Assembly: GCA_022600695.1 (NCBI GenBank)
Contig: JAHZJY010000080.1
Coordinates: 1 to 8,857, forward strand
DNA from: Actinomycetes bacterium
GTDB lineage: Bacteria > Actinomycetota > Actinomycetes > Mycobacteriales > Mycobacteriaceae
DNA length: 8,857 nucleotides
Direction of reading: 5' to 3'
The notes under the pieces were generated by a model. It ran no database searches, was not told the DNA's origin, and saw only the letters and a program-made list of their open reading frames with translations. The translations under genes and the position numbers were made by a program. Shown here one piece after another: positions 1 through 6,788 of the stretch. Position 1 is the first letter of the stretch; each line of letters opens with the position of its first letter.

Positions 1-72
1 ATGAAGAAGAAGGCCGCAGCGACGATCGTCGACAACGCGCTCAACGGGTTGAAAACCCATATCGAGGGCTGA
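1..72 (+). CDS. C-terminal end of an SRPBCC-like (polyketide cyclase/START fold) protein, partial
   Basis: The frame is open from base 1 to a TGA at 70-72 and gives 23 residues ending in NGLKTHIEG. The ATG at base 1 coincides with the window edge and is more likely an internal Met than the true start. The lysine-rich amphipathic helix with a D-x-A-L-x-x-L-K pattern and a final Glu-Gly resembles, from memory, the C-terminus of small mycobacterial SRPBCC proteins such as M. tuberculosis TB16.3, where the last helix closes the hydrophobic-ligand cavity. About 10 of the last 22 residues appear to match. Ligand and role cannot be deduced from this fragment. It converges on hrpA, with only 22 bases between the stops and no hairpin visible there. 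The family call is tentative; that this is the end of a real gene is somewhat better supported by position and base use. Confidence 0.5.
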   Translation: MKKKAAATIVDNALNGLKTHIEG

Positions 73-94
73 TGTTCCGACCGGAGTCGTATCG

Positions 95-3000
95 CTACGT
101 CAGGATCGCGTCGATCGCCCGATAGATGCGTTTGTCGCTGACCGGCCGGGCGGTGCCCAGCTGCTGAGCCCACAGGCTCACCCGGAACTCCTGGATCATC
201 CGGGCGATGTCCCGGACATCCTCCGCGGCGGCTCGCGCCGGTGAGAGCGCCCGAAGCAGATCACCGTAGGCATCCTCGACGGTGTGCACCCGCTGCATGC
301 GGTCCCGATCTGCCGACAGTGCGACCGGAAGCCGTTCCAGCCGCCGGGAGATGGCGGTGAGGTACCGCGCCAGGTCGGCGAGGTGACGGGCTCCGGTAGT
401 GGTGACGAATCCCGGAGCCACCAGGGCAGCCAACTGGGTCCCGATATCGGCGATCGCATCGGCGTGGGCGGATGGCGGGTTGGATGGCAGCAGCAGGTGC
501 ACCTCCTGCAGCGCGGTCAGAACCTTCTCCGCCCGGTTCAGGATATCGGCGGCGACCGGGCTGATTTCGGCACCAACCCGTCGTCGTGCGGCGTCGAACT
601 GTGCAGCGGTCCATACCGGTTCGGTTACCAAGACATCGACGGCAGCGTCGGCACAATCCTCCAGCAACGCCGGGAGCGACCCGTCCGGATTGCTACCCAG
701 AACGAGCCGGCGCCGGATATCCAGATCCCTCTCCAGTGCCTTCACCGGGGACCGGGTTGACAGTCGCAGCAGCCGGCGCAATCCGTCCCGCTCCGCTGCA
801 TCCCGCTCGGCGGCGGTGGCGAACACCCGGATGTCCACCGCGGTGCGGGTCTCGATCAGACCCGGGAATCCACGCACACCGCCACTGGAGACCGTTCGCG
901 GTAGCTCATCGAGATCATCGGGCCAGCCACCCAAGCCTTTCCGTTCCAGCCCCTCGGCAACGGCATCGGCGACGGCACGGCGGGACTGCCCGGCCAGCCG
1001 GTCCTGCAATACCTCCAGATCCTTGCCCCGGGCCAGTTCCGCGCCGTCGGATCCCTCGACCGCGAAAGTCACCCTCAGATGGGTCGGCAGCTTCTCGAGG
1101 TCGAAGGCCGTGAGCGGTACCAGCACACCGGTACGACGGTGCAGTTCGCGCTGCAGGGTCTCCAGCAGCGGCTCGTCGCCCGGCTTCAGGTCGGCAAGTA
1201 ACGCTCGGGCGGTGTCGGGCGCCGGAACGAAGTTGCGCCGCAGGTCCTTGGGCAGCGACCGGATCAGCGCCGTCACGAGTTCCTCGCGCAGTGCAGGTAC
1301 CTGCCAGCCGAACTGCGCGCCGCCCAGCCGGGCCAGGACACCGACCGGAACGTGCACGGTGACCCCGTCGTCGGCCGCCCCGGGCTCGAACCGGTAGGTC
1401 AGCGGCAGCTTCAGCTCCCCGTCCTGCCAACTGTCGGGGCGGTCGGCATCCGCATCGTGGATCCGCAGCAGATCCCCGCGGTTCATCGTCAGCAGGTCCG
1501 GCGTGCGGTGCCGTTGTTTGCGCCACCAGCCGTCGAAGTGCCGGGCCGAGACCACCTCGGCGGGAATGCGCGCGTCGTAGAAGCCGTAGATCTCCTCGTC
1601 CCCGACCAGCAGGTCGCGGCGCCTCGCCCGCTCTTCCAACTCGGCGAGTTCGGCGCGCAATCGCGCGTTGGCGGCGAAGAAGTCGTGGCGGGTCTGCCAG
1701 TCCCCGTCCACCAGGGCGTGCCGAACGAACAATTCCCGGGCCAACTCCGGATCCACCGCCGCATAACCCACCCGCCGGCGCGCCACCAACGGCAGCCCGT
1801 ACAGGGTGACCCGCTCGAAGGCCAGCACTGCACCGCGCTGAGCGTCCCAGTGCGGTTCGCTGTAATCGCGCTGCACCAGATGACCGGCGACCCGTTCAAC
1901 GGTATCGGGTTCTATCCTCGCCGCGGTGCGGCCGTAGAGCCGGCTGGTCTCCACCAGGTCGGCGACCACGATCCAGCGCGGCGGGCGGCGGGTCAGCGCC
2001 GAACCGGGGGCCAGCACGAACCTGGCGTTGCGCGCGCCGAGATAGTCCCGCGAGTCGCCTTCGCGAAGCCCGATGTGGGACAGCAGTCCCGCCACCAGTG
2101 CGGCATGCACCCGAGCTGGAACCACGGCTTCGGCACCATGGTGCTCACGGTTGCTCTTCAGACCGATCCCCGCGGCGATACCGCGCAGCTGTCCGGCCAG
2201 GTCCTGCCACTCCCGGATTCGCAGATAGTGCAGGAACTCGTCACGGCACATCCGCCGGAACGCGCTGCCGGACAAAGTCTTGCGCCGTTCCTGCAGATAC
2301 CCCCACAAGTTGAGGTAGGACAGAAAATCCGACTGCTCGTCGGTGAATCGGGCGTGCCTGGCGCGGGCCGCCTCCTCCCGCCCGGCGGGCCGCTCGCGGG
2401 GATCGGGAATGGACAGCGCCGCTGCCAGCACCAGCACCGCACCCAGGCATCCCTCGGTATCGGCCTGCAGAATCATCCGGCCCAGCCGCGGGTCGAGGGG
2501 CAGCTGGGCCAACCGCCGACCGGTCTCGGTGATGGCGCCGGCGGGGTCGAAAGCGCCGAGTTCCTGCAGCAGCTGCACGCCGTCGTTGATGCTGCGGCGA
2601 TCGGGGGGATCGAGGAACGGAAAGCTCTGCACCTCACCGAGGTGCAGAGCCGCCATCTGCAGGATCACCGCCGCAAGATTGGTCCGCTGGATCTCCGGAT
2701 CGGTGAACCGCGGCCTGGCCGCGAAGTCCTGCTCGGAATACAGCCGGATACACACCCCCGCCGCGGTACGGCCGGAGCGACCGGCCCGCTGCGCGGCGGA
2801 GGCCTGGGAAATCGGTTCGATGGGTAACCGTTGCACCTTGGTGCGCCTGCTGTAGCGGGATATCCGCGCGGTGCCGGGGTCGATCACATAGCGGATTCCA
2901 GGAACCGTCAGCGATGTCTCGGCCACATTGGTGGCCAGTACCACCCGCCGGTTCAGCCGACTGTGATTGGCCGTGAACACCTTCTGCTGATCCGCGGTCG

Positions 3001-4066
3001 GCAACCGCGCGTACAGCGGCAGCACCTCGACCTTCGGCATCGCCGCGCGCACCGCTTCGGCGGTGTCGCGGATCTCCCGTTCGCCGGAAAGGAACACCAG
3101 CACGTCCCCGGGCGGCTCGGTGGACAGCTCCGCGAGCGCGTCGATGATGGCCTCAGTCTGGTCACGGGGCTCGACCCTGACCACCTCATGATCGGGGTCG
3201 TCCGGATCTTCGCCCCCCTCACGGCTATCCCCCGTGGCCGGTTCGGCTATGTCGGCACCCGGCCCTGTGGCAGGCAATTCCAAGGGGCGATAACGGATTT
3301 CGACGGGAAAGGTCCGACCTGACACCTCCACGATCGGAGCATCCCGGCCTGCGCTGGCGAAGTGCGCGGCAAACCGCCGGGGTTCGATGGTCGCCGACGT
3401 CACGATCACCTTGAGATCCGGCCGCCGCGGCAGCAACTGGCGTAGGAAGCCGATGAGGAAGTCGATATTGAGGCTGCGTTCGTGTGCCTCGTCAAGGATC
3501 AGGGTGTCATAGCGCAGCAGCCGCCGGTCCCGCTGGATCTCGGCGAGCAGAATGCCGTCGGTCATCAACCTGATCAGGGTGCGGTCACTGGTCTGGTGGG
3601 TGAACCGCACCGTGTAACCCACGACATCACCGAGCGGGGTGCCCAACTCGTCGGCGATGCGCTGGGCGACGGTGCGGGCCGCCAGCCGCCGCGGCTGGGT
3701 ATGGCCGATGGTGCCGCGCACACCGCGGCCCAACTCCAGGCAGACTTTGGGTAACTGGGTGGTCTTACCGGATCCGGTCTCACCCGCCACCACCACCACC
3801 TGGTGGTCGCGGATCGCGGCGGCGAGCTCGCCACGCAGCCGGCTGACCGGCAGGTCCGGGTAGGTGATCGTGGGGACGGCGGCCGCCCGGGCCGCAACGA
3901 GAGCCTCACCGGCGTTGATCCGGTCGGCGATCTGCTGCAGTTTCCCGGCCTCGGCGCGGCTCCCCAGCGACCTCAGCCGCCTGCCCAGCCGGTCGGCATC
4001 GCGGACCGTCAGTCCATCCAGGCGCGCACGCAGAGCACGCACCTCGCGGCGAGCCGGTTCAGACAC
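95..4066 (-). CDS. hrpA: ATP-dependent RNA helicase HrpA (DEAH box)
   Basis: Cytoplasmic DEAH-box RNA helicase of 1323 aa, close to the roughly 1300 aa of E. coli HrpA. RecA domain 1 holds the Walker A motif GETGSGKT (95-102), DEAH (192-195) and SAT (224-226). RecA domain 2 holds TNVAETSLT (379-387) and QRAGRSGR (426-433). A winged-helix/HA2 region follows (about 460-560), then an OB-fold region around 655-725 (LSHIGLREGDSRDYLG), and a C-terminal region of about 580 residues matching DUF3418, typical of bacterial HrpA. All helicase motifs look intact. In E. coli, HrpA has been linked to processing of a fimbrial mRNA and to rescue of collided ribosomes; the mycobacterial role is inferred by homology. 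The GTG start at 4066 is the furthest possible, because an in-frame TGA directly precedes it. No good Shine-Dalgarno is seen, which fits a leaderless mRNA. Oddity: an acidic, low-complexity insert at about 266-302 between the RecA domains. The gene is divergent from the small membrane-protein gene. Confidence 0.97.
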   Translation of the reverse strand: MSEPARREVRALRARLDGLTVRDADRLGRRLRSLGSRAEAGKLQQIADRINAGEALVAARAAAVPTITYPDLPVSRLRGELAAAIRDHQVVVVAGETGSGKTTQLPKVCLELGRGVRGTIGHTQPRRLAARTVAQRIADELGTPLGDVVGYTVRFTHQTSDRTLIRLMTDGILLAEIQRDRRLLRYDTLILDEAHERSLNIDFLIGFLRQLLPRRPDLKVIVTSATIEPRRFAAHFASAGRDAPIVEVSGRTFPVEIRYRPLELPATGPGADIAEPATGDSREGGEDPDDPDHEVVRVEPRDQTEAIIDALAELSTEPPGDVLVFLSGEREIRDTAEAVRAAMPKVEVLPLYARLPTADQQKVFTANHSRLNRRVVLATNVAETSLTVPGIRYVIDPGTARISRYSRRTKVQRLPIEPISQASAAQRAGRSGRTAAGVCIRLYSEQDFAARPRFTDPEIQRTNLAAVILQMAALHLGEVQSFPFLDPPDRRSINDGVQLLQELGAFDPAGAITETGRRLAQLPLDPRLGRMILQADTEGCLGAVLVLAAALSIPDPRERPAGREEAARARHARFTDEQSDFLSYLNLWGYLQERRKTLSGSAFRRMCRDEFLHYLRIREWQDLAGQLRGIAAGIGLKSNREHHGAEAVVPARVHAALVAGLLSHIGLREGDSRDYLGARNARFVLAPGSALTRRPPRWIVVADLVETSRLYGRTAARIEPDTVERVAGHLVQRDYSEPHWDAQRGAVLAFERVTLYGLPLVARRRVGYAAVDPELARELFVRHALVDGDWQTRHDFFAANARLRAELAELEERARRRDLLVGDEEIYGFYDARIPAEVVSARHFDGWWRKQRHRTPDLLTMNRGDLLRIHDADADRPDSWQDGELKLPLTYRFEPGAADDGVTVHVPVGVLARLGGAQFGWQVPALREELVTALIRSLPKDLRRNFVPAPDTARALLADLKPGDEPLLETLQRELHRRTGVLVPLTAFDLEKLPTHLRVTFAVEGSDGAELARGKDLEVLQDRLAGQSRRAVADAVAEGLERKGLGGWPDDLDELPRTVSSGGVRGFPGLIETRTAVDIRVFATAAERDAAERDGLRRLLRLSTRSPVKALERDLDIRRRLVLGSNPDGSLPALLEDCADAAVDVLVTEPVWTAAQFDAARRRVGAEISPVAADILNRAEKVLTALQEVHLLLPSNPPSAHADAIADIGTQLAALVAPGFVTTTGARHLADLARYLTAISRRLERLPVALSADRDRMQRVHTVEDAYGDLLRALSPARAAAEDVRDIARMIQEFRVSLWAQQLGTARPVSDKRIYRAIDAILT

Positions 4067-4079
4067 TCACAACACGATA
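4067..4079 (-). promoter_or_regulatory. Candidate leaderless promoter of hrpA (-10 box TATCGT)
   Basis: Read on the - strand, TATCGT (4079-4074) matches the mycobacterial -10 consensus TANNNT. It ends 7 bases before the hrpA GTG, so transcription would start at or next to the start codon. No convincing purine-rich Shine-Dalgarno lies in the 13 bases upstream of GTG. Leaderless mRNAs with ATG or GTG at the 5' end are common in mycobacteria. I do not see a convincing -35 element. The box and spacing are seen directly; the leaderless start is inferred. Confidence 0.45.
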
Positions 4080-4098
4080 GGCGGCCTCGCCGGCATCA

Positions 4099-4116
4099 GC
4101 GGGGCGTCCTCCCCGC
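4099..4116. repeat. Perfect 6-bp inverted repeat in the divergent intergenic region
   Basis: GCGGGG (4099-4104) and CCCCGC (4111-4116) are exact inverted copies around a 6-base centre, CGTCCT. The repeat lies upstream of both the hrpA -10 box and the right-facing -10 box, where a regulator binding site could act on both genes. A second short palindrome, ACCGGCCCGGT, follows at 4119-4129. In DNA this rich in G and C such repeats also arise by chance, so an operator role is only a suggestion. No T-run follows on either strand, so it is not an obvious terminator. Confidence 0.35.
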
Positions 4117-4152
4117 GAACCGGCCCGGTGCGGTGTCAGCGCACTCCTTACG

Positions 4153-4158
4153 TAGGCT
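4153..4158 (+). promoter_or_regulatory. Candidate -10 box (TAGGCT) for the small membrane-protein gene
   Basis: TAGGCT fits the TANNNT -10 consensus used by the main mycobacterial sigma factor. It would place the transcription start near 4165, giving a leader of roughly 58 bases before the ATG at 4223. No clear -35 hexamer is found 16-19 bases upstream. The predicted leader would consist largely of the three tandem 11-mers followed by the ribosome binding site. Confidence 0.35.
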
Positions 4159-4165
4159 GCGGGTA

Positions 4166-4198
4166 CGGGCTGATCGCGGGCTTGTCCCGGGCTTGTAG
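4166..4198 (+). repeat. Three tandem 11-base repeats upstream of the small membrane-protein gene
   Basis: Three head-to-tail units are seen: CGGGCTGATCG (4166-4176), CGGGCTTGTCC (4177-4187) and CGGGCTTGTAG (4188-4198). The last two share their first nine bases and all three share CGGGCT. The 11-base period is close to one helical turn of DNA, so proteins bound to each unit would sit on the same face. Equally, the repeat could act in RNA, because it probably lies in the 5' leader. Function unknown. Confidence 0.5.
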
Positions 4199-4222
4199 CG
4201 GCGGAAACCGAAAAGGCGATCC

Positions 4223-4381
4223 ATGACGACCTTCCTCATCATCGGCGGTGTGCTGTTGTTGGCCGTGGGGCTGGTGGCCAGTCAGCTGTTCCGGCTCAAG
4301 GACTGGCTCAACCGGCAGCCGGCGGTACCACCGGCAGACCCGAACAACCCAGATACTCCGGGACCCGATGCCCACCAGTGA
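4223..4381 (+). CDS. Small single-span membrane protein with Pro-rich tail (52 aa), function unknown
   Basis: A 52-residue product runs from ATG to TGA. Residues 3-20 (FLIIGGVLLLAVGLVASQ) form one hydrophobic membrane span. It is followed by a short charged stretch, FRLKDWLNRQ, and a disordered tail rich in Pro, Asp and Asn (33-52). Lys and Arg just after the span suggest a cytoplasmic C-terminus by the positive-inside rule. A good Shine-Dalgarno, AAAAGG (4211-4216), lies six bases before the ATG, which supports this start and makes it unlikely to be a chance ORF. A -10-like box and three tandem 11-mers lie upstream. The gene is divergent from hrpA and converges on the 246-aa protein gene, with 14 bases between the stops and no terminator. 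I do not recognise a family. Small membrane proteins of this kind often modulate larger membrane complexes, but nothing here names a partner. Confidence 0.75.
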   Translation: MTTFLIIGGVLLLAVGLVASQLFRLKDWLNRQPAVPPADPNNPDTPGPDAHQ

Positions 4382-4395
4382 GTTTCACGGGAATC

Positions 4396-5136
4396 TCAGC
4401 GCGGTGGATCTCCCCGCCAGCTGAAACTGTTGACATACTTCCCCATGTCCTGGGCGATGTGCAGGTTCGCCGGTGACGGCGGCCCCGGGCCGAAGCTGGG
4501 GGTGAACTCACGCAGTGGGCCGTGCGCGGCGGCGATCAGCGCAAGATCGTTCTTCACCGCGACGATCACGATGATCCGCACCCGGTCGGCGACCGTCGCG
4601 GCCCCCAATGGCTGAAAATCGGCGACCTCGCCGTAACCGGGGTGGTATCCGACCGTCGCGTTGGGAAGTTCGTAGGCCACCCAAGCCGCCGGGAAGCCGT
4701 CCTCGATGAGGGTCTTGGCGATCTGTTTCGCGTCGCGGCCCCCGGCGGGTTGACTGAACAATCGCAGGGTGCCGCCGTCCCCCGCGGTCCACTCGGCGGT
4801 GATCCCGTTCGGCTGAATGTCAACGGTGTAGGCCGTGCCGGGTGCCGGGTAGGACACCGAGAACTCGCCGCCGGGTGCGGTGAAGCGTGGATTGGTCGCC
4901 ACCGGAAGCCCGATCGGTGGCCGACCGCAGTCCGGCGGACAGACATAGCGGCTCGGCACATCGGCGACCCGGCTGTCCACCAGGGCGAGGATCATCATGC
5001 CCACCGTGAGGATCAACACCCACAATCCCAGTGTCAGAACGTATCTGGGGCCGCGGTCGCGCTCGGCGACATAACGGCCGTCGGGTACCGCGTAGCCGTC
5101 ATAGGACGACGCCGCCTGAATCGGCCCGCCGCTCAT
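4396..5136 (-). CDS. Membrane-anchored extracytoplasmic protein of unknown function, coupled to the S53 peptidase
   Basis: 246 aa. A cytoplasmic N-tail (1-31, ending in RDRGPR) precedes one strong membrane span (about 32-54). An extracytoplasmic part follows, starting with a Pro-rich stretch that contains CPPDC (C66, C70), a possible disulphide staple. The remaining 160 residues look like one compact alpha/beta domain. It opens with a strand, EFSVSYPAPGTAY, and ends with a hydrophobic strand, RIIVIVAVKNDLALIAAAHG, and a terminal helix. This loosely recalls the PsbP/Mog1-like fold found in secreted actinobacterial proteins, a low-confidence guess. I see no catalytic motif. The ATG overlaps the stop of the upstream S53 peptidase gene (ATGA, 5133-5136), so translation is probably coupled. 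A GGTGGG sequence just upstream may serve as the ribosome binding site. The context suggests a partner, anchor, inhibitor or substrate of the peptidase. Confidence 0.85.
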   Translation of the reverse strand: MSGGPIQAASSYDGYAVPDGRYVAERDRGPRYVLTLGLWVLILTVGMMILALVDSRVADVPSRYVCPPDCGRPPIGLPVATNPRFTAPGGEFSVSYPAPGTAYTVDIQPNGITAEWTAGDGGTLRLFSQPAGGRDAKQIAKTLIEDGFPAAWVAYELPNATVGYHPGYGEVADFQPLGAATVADRVRIIVIVAVKNDLALIAAAHGPLREFTPSFGPGPPSPANLHIAQDMGKYVNSFSWRGDPPR

Positions 5137-6746
5137 CGGCCCACCGAACGGATCAGCAGGATGTTCTTGACCAGGTTGTCCACATTGGGAGTGCCCAGTC
5201 CGGTCACCATGTCGTACCCGGAACCACTGGGGCTGATCGCATTTCCGCCGAGATCGATATCGCGGAAACCCGGTACCGCCGACCCCGTCGCGACCTGGTA
5301 GAGCAGCGGGTTGAAATCGCCGAGCGGAGCCATGTTCTGGTCCCCGAGTCGCTGGTTGATCACCGTCGCCAGCCCGGCCCAGATCGGCGCGGCCTGCGAT
5401 GTGCCGCCGCCGACAACGATCTGCTGCCCGAAGACGAACTTGACGCCGGTGAACGGGTCGGCGACCGCGGAGATGTCCGGTACCAGTCGCCGGTCGCCAG
5501 GCCCGGCGTTGGAGCTGACGGCCTGCCAGGGCGGGCGGCCGAACAGCACCGAGGCGCCGCCCGCGGTTCCCTGCGTCAGCGGCACGTCATACCAGGCCTG
5601 TTCGGCGAGCCAGCGTCCGTTGGCATCGGTGGACAGGGTGGTTCCGCCGACCGCGGTCATCTCCGGCAGCGAGGCCACCGCGTCCACTCCGACATCGTCC
5701 GCACTCGGCGGATCCGACCAGTTCTTCCCGCCGCGGCATTCCAGACCAGCCATATCGCCGCTGGCGTCAAAGGCGGTCGTGCCGCGCCGGTGTGCTTTGG
5801 CCAGCGCTGATCGCACCGGGGCAAGATCGGCCGCGGTGAGCAGCCGGTCGCATCCCCAGCCGATCGACAGGCTCCACACCGCCCCGGGGAATTGGCGGTC
5901 GACGGACTCCATCAGCCTGCCGAGCTTCTCGTAAGTCGCCCCACCCTCGACCGTCGGGCGGGCATTGACCATCACCAGTTTCGCTTCCGGGGCTATCGCG
6001 TGGATCATCTGCAGGTCCATCGTGGATTCACCGCTGCGACGTTCCGGCATACCGCCGACGACCTGCGGGGTGAACCGCGGGAGGCCGAACCAGTCGGCGA
6101 AGCTGTCCATATCCGCCTGGTCGAACCCGTCGAAGCTGAACACCACCACCGTGCGGCCCTTGCCGGTATAGCCGGCGCTGGTCAGGGGCATCACGTTGTA
6201 GGCGGTCAGCAGTTGGGTCGGCAGCAGCCCGCCATCCGGGACGTCCAGGGGCGGCGTGGGCGGTCGACCCTCCCGGAAGGGGGTATAGCTCAGGATCCGG
6301 CCCAGGCCGGCCACCTCGGCACTGACCGGCACCGGGACATCCGGCTGCTGCCGGGACGCATAGAAGACCCGCCCCGGGTCCGGACCGCTCCGGGCGCGGT
6401 AGTCATGGACCGCGACGCCGAGCGCGTCCGAGATGGCCTCAGGCCGACCCTCGATGATCGCCCACGGGTCACCGGCCCGCCAGCGCACCGAAAGCCCCTG
6501 GGCGGCGCCCCAACCGATGAGTCGCACCGGCTCGGCCGTTCGGTGCAGCGCCGCAGTGAGCTGTACCTGCGGGGTGGTGGCGGGTCCGAGGTCGGCGGAC
6601 TCCGCAAGCAACCGGGCGAATGGACCGCCGATGGCCTCCGCCGGTGCGGCGACGCGCGACTGATCAGCCACCAGCCCGCCCAACCCGACGACGACCGCAC
6701 TGACGAGAGCGGTGATCGAACGCCTGCACCGGCGTCCCGATTCCAT
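5133..6746 (-). CDS. Secreted S53 family (sedolisin/kumamolisin-type) serine-carboxyl peptidase
   Basis: Endopeptidase of the S53 family, made as a pre-pro-enzyme and exported. Numbered from the ATG at 6746 (537 aa): signal peptide 1-38, with RRCRRS, a hydrophobic core 11-27 and AEA|IGG as the likely cleavage site; prodomain about 55-160; catalytic domain about 170-537. The catalytic set is complete: E240 and D244 (ESTMD), D331 of the oxyanion hole (ASGDMAG) and S450 (GGGTSQAAP). A C-terminal calcium site is suggested by D496, I497, G508, G510 and D512 (FRDID and SGSGYD), matching the kumamolisin pattern. C299 and C337 could form a disulphide. The frame stays open 12 codons further, to a TTG at 6782, but that start has no ribosome binding site and would put a long tail before the signal peptide, so I prefer the ATG. 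The gene follows the SGNH hydrolase gene and its stop overlaps the next start. S53 enzymes usually work at acidic pH; the natural substrate is unknown. Confidence 0.93.
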   Translation of the reverse strand: MESGRRCRRSITALVSAVVVGLGGLVADQSRVAAPAEAIGGPFARLLAESADLGPATTPQVQLTAALHRTAEPVRLIGWGAAQGLSVRWRAGDPWAIIEGRPEAISDALGVAVHDYRARSGPDPGRVFYASRQQPDVPVPVSAEVAGLGRILSYTPFREGRPPTPPLDVPDGGLLPTQLLTAYNVMPLTSAGYTGKGRTVVVFSFDGFDQADMDSFADWFGLPRFTPQVVGGMPERRSGESTMDLQMIHAIAPEAKLVMVNARPTVEGGATYEKLGRLMESVDRQFPGAVWSLSIGWGCDRLLTAADLAPVRSALAKAHRRGTTAFDASGDMAGLECRGGKNWSDPPSADDVGVDAVASLPEMTAVGGTTLSTDANGRWLAEQAWYDVPLTQGTAGGASVLFGRPPWQAVSSNAGPGDRRLVPDISAVADPFTGVKFVFGQQIVVGGGTSQAAPIWAGLATVINQRLGDQNMAPLGDFNPLLYQVATGSAVPGFRDIDLGGNAISPSGSGYDMVTGLGTPNVDNLVKNILLIRSVGR

Positions 6747-6788
6747 ATCACCAGAATCGACCGGAAATCCCCTCGGCGGCAACAGCGA

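Noticed and set aside
73..94. Possible bidirectional terminator between the two convergent stops at the left edge
   Set aside because: The 22 bases contain no stable hairpin and no T-run.
399..2827. Long + strand open frames (332 and 491 codons) opposite hrpA
   Set aside because: They are antisense to a clearly conserved helicase. Their products are Arg/Pro/Ser/Gln-rich with no domain, as expected from stop-poor antisense frames in GC-rich DNA.
4148..4375. A 75-codon - strand frame opposite the small membrane-protein gene
   Set aside because: The + strand frame has a good ribosome binding site and a coherent membrane span. The - strand product has no recognisable feature.
4378..4389. Short dyad GTGA-GTT-TCAC at the end of the small membrane-protein gene
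   Set aside because: The stem is only 4 bp and no T-run follows, so it is too weak to call a terminator between the convergent genes.
6747..6782. TTG at 6782 as the start of the S53 peptidase
   Set aside because: There is no Shine-Dalgarno before it, and it would add 12 residues ahead of a typical signal peptide that begins at the ATG at 6746. It is not fully excluded.
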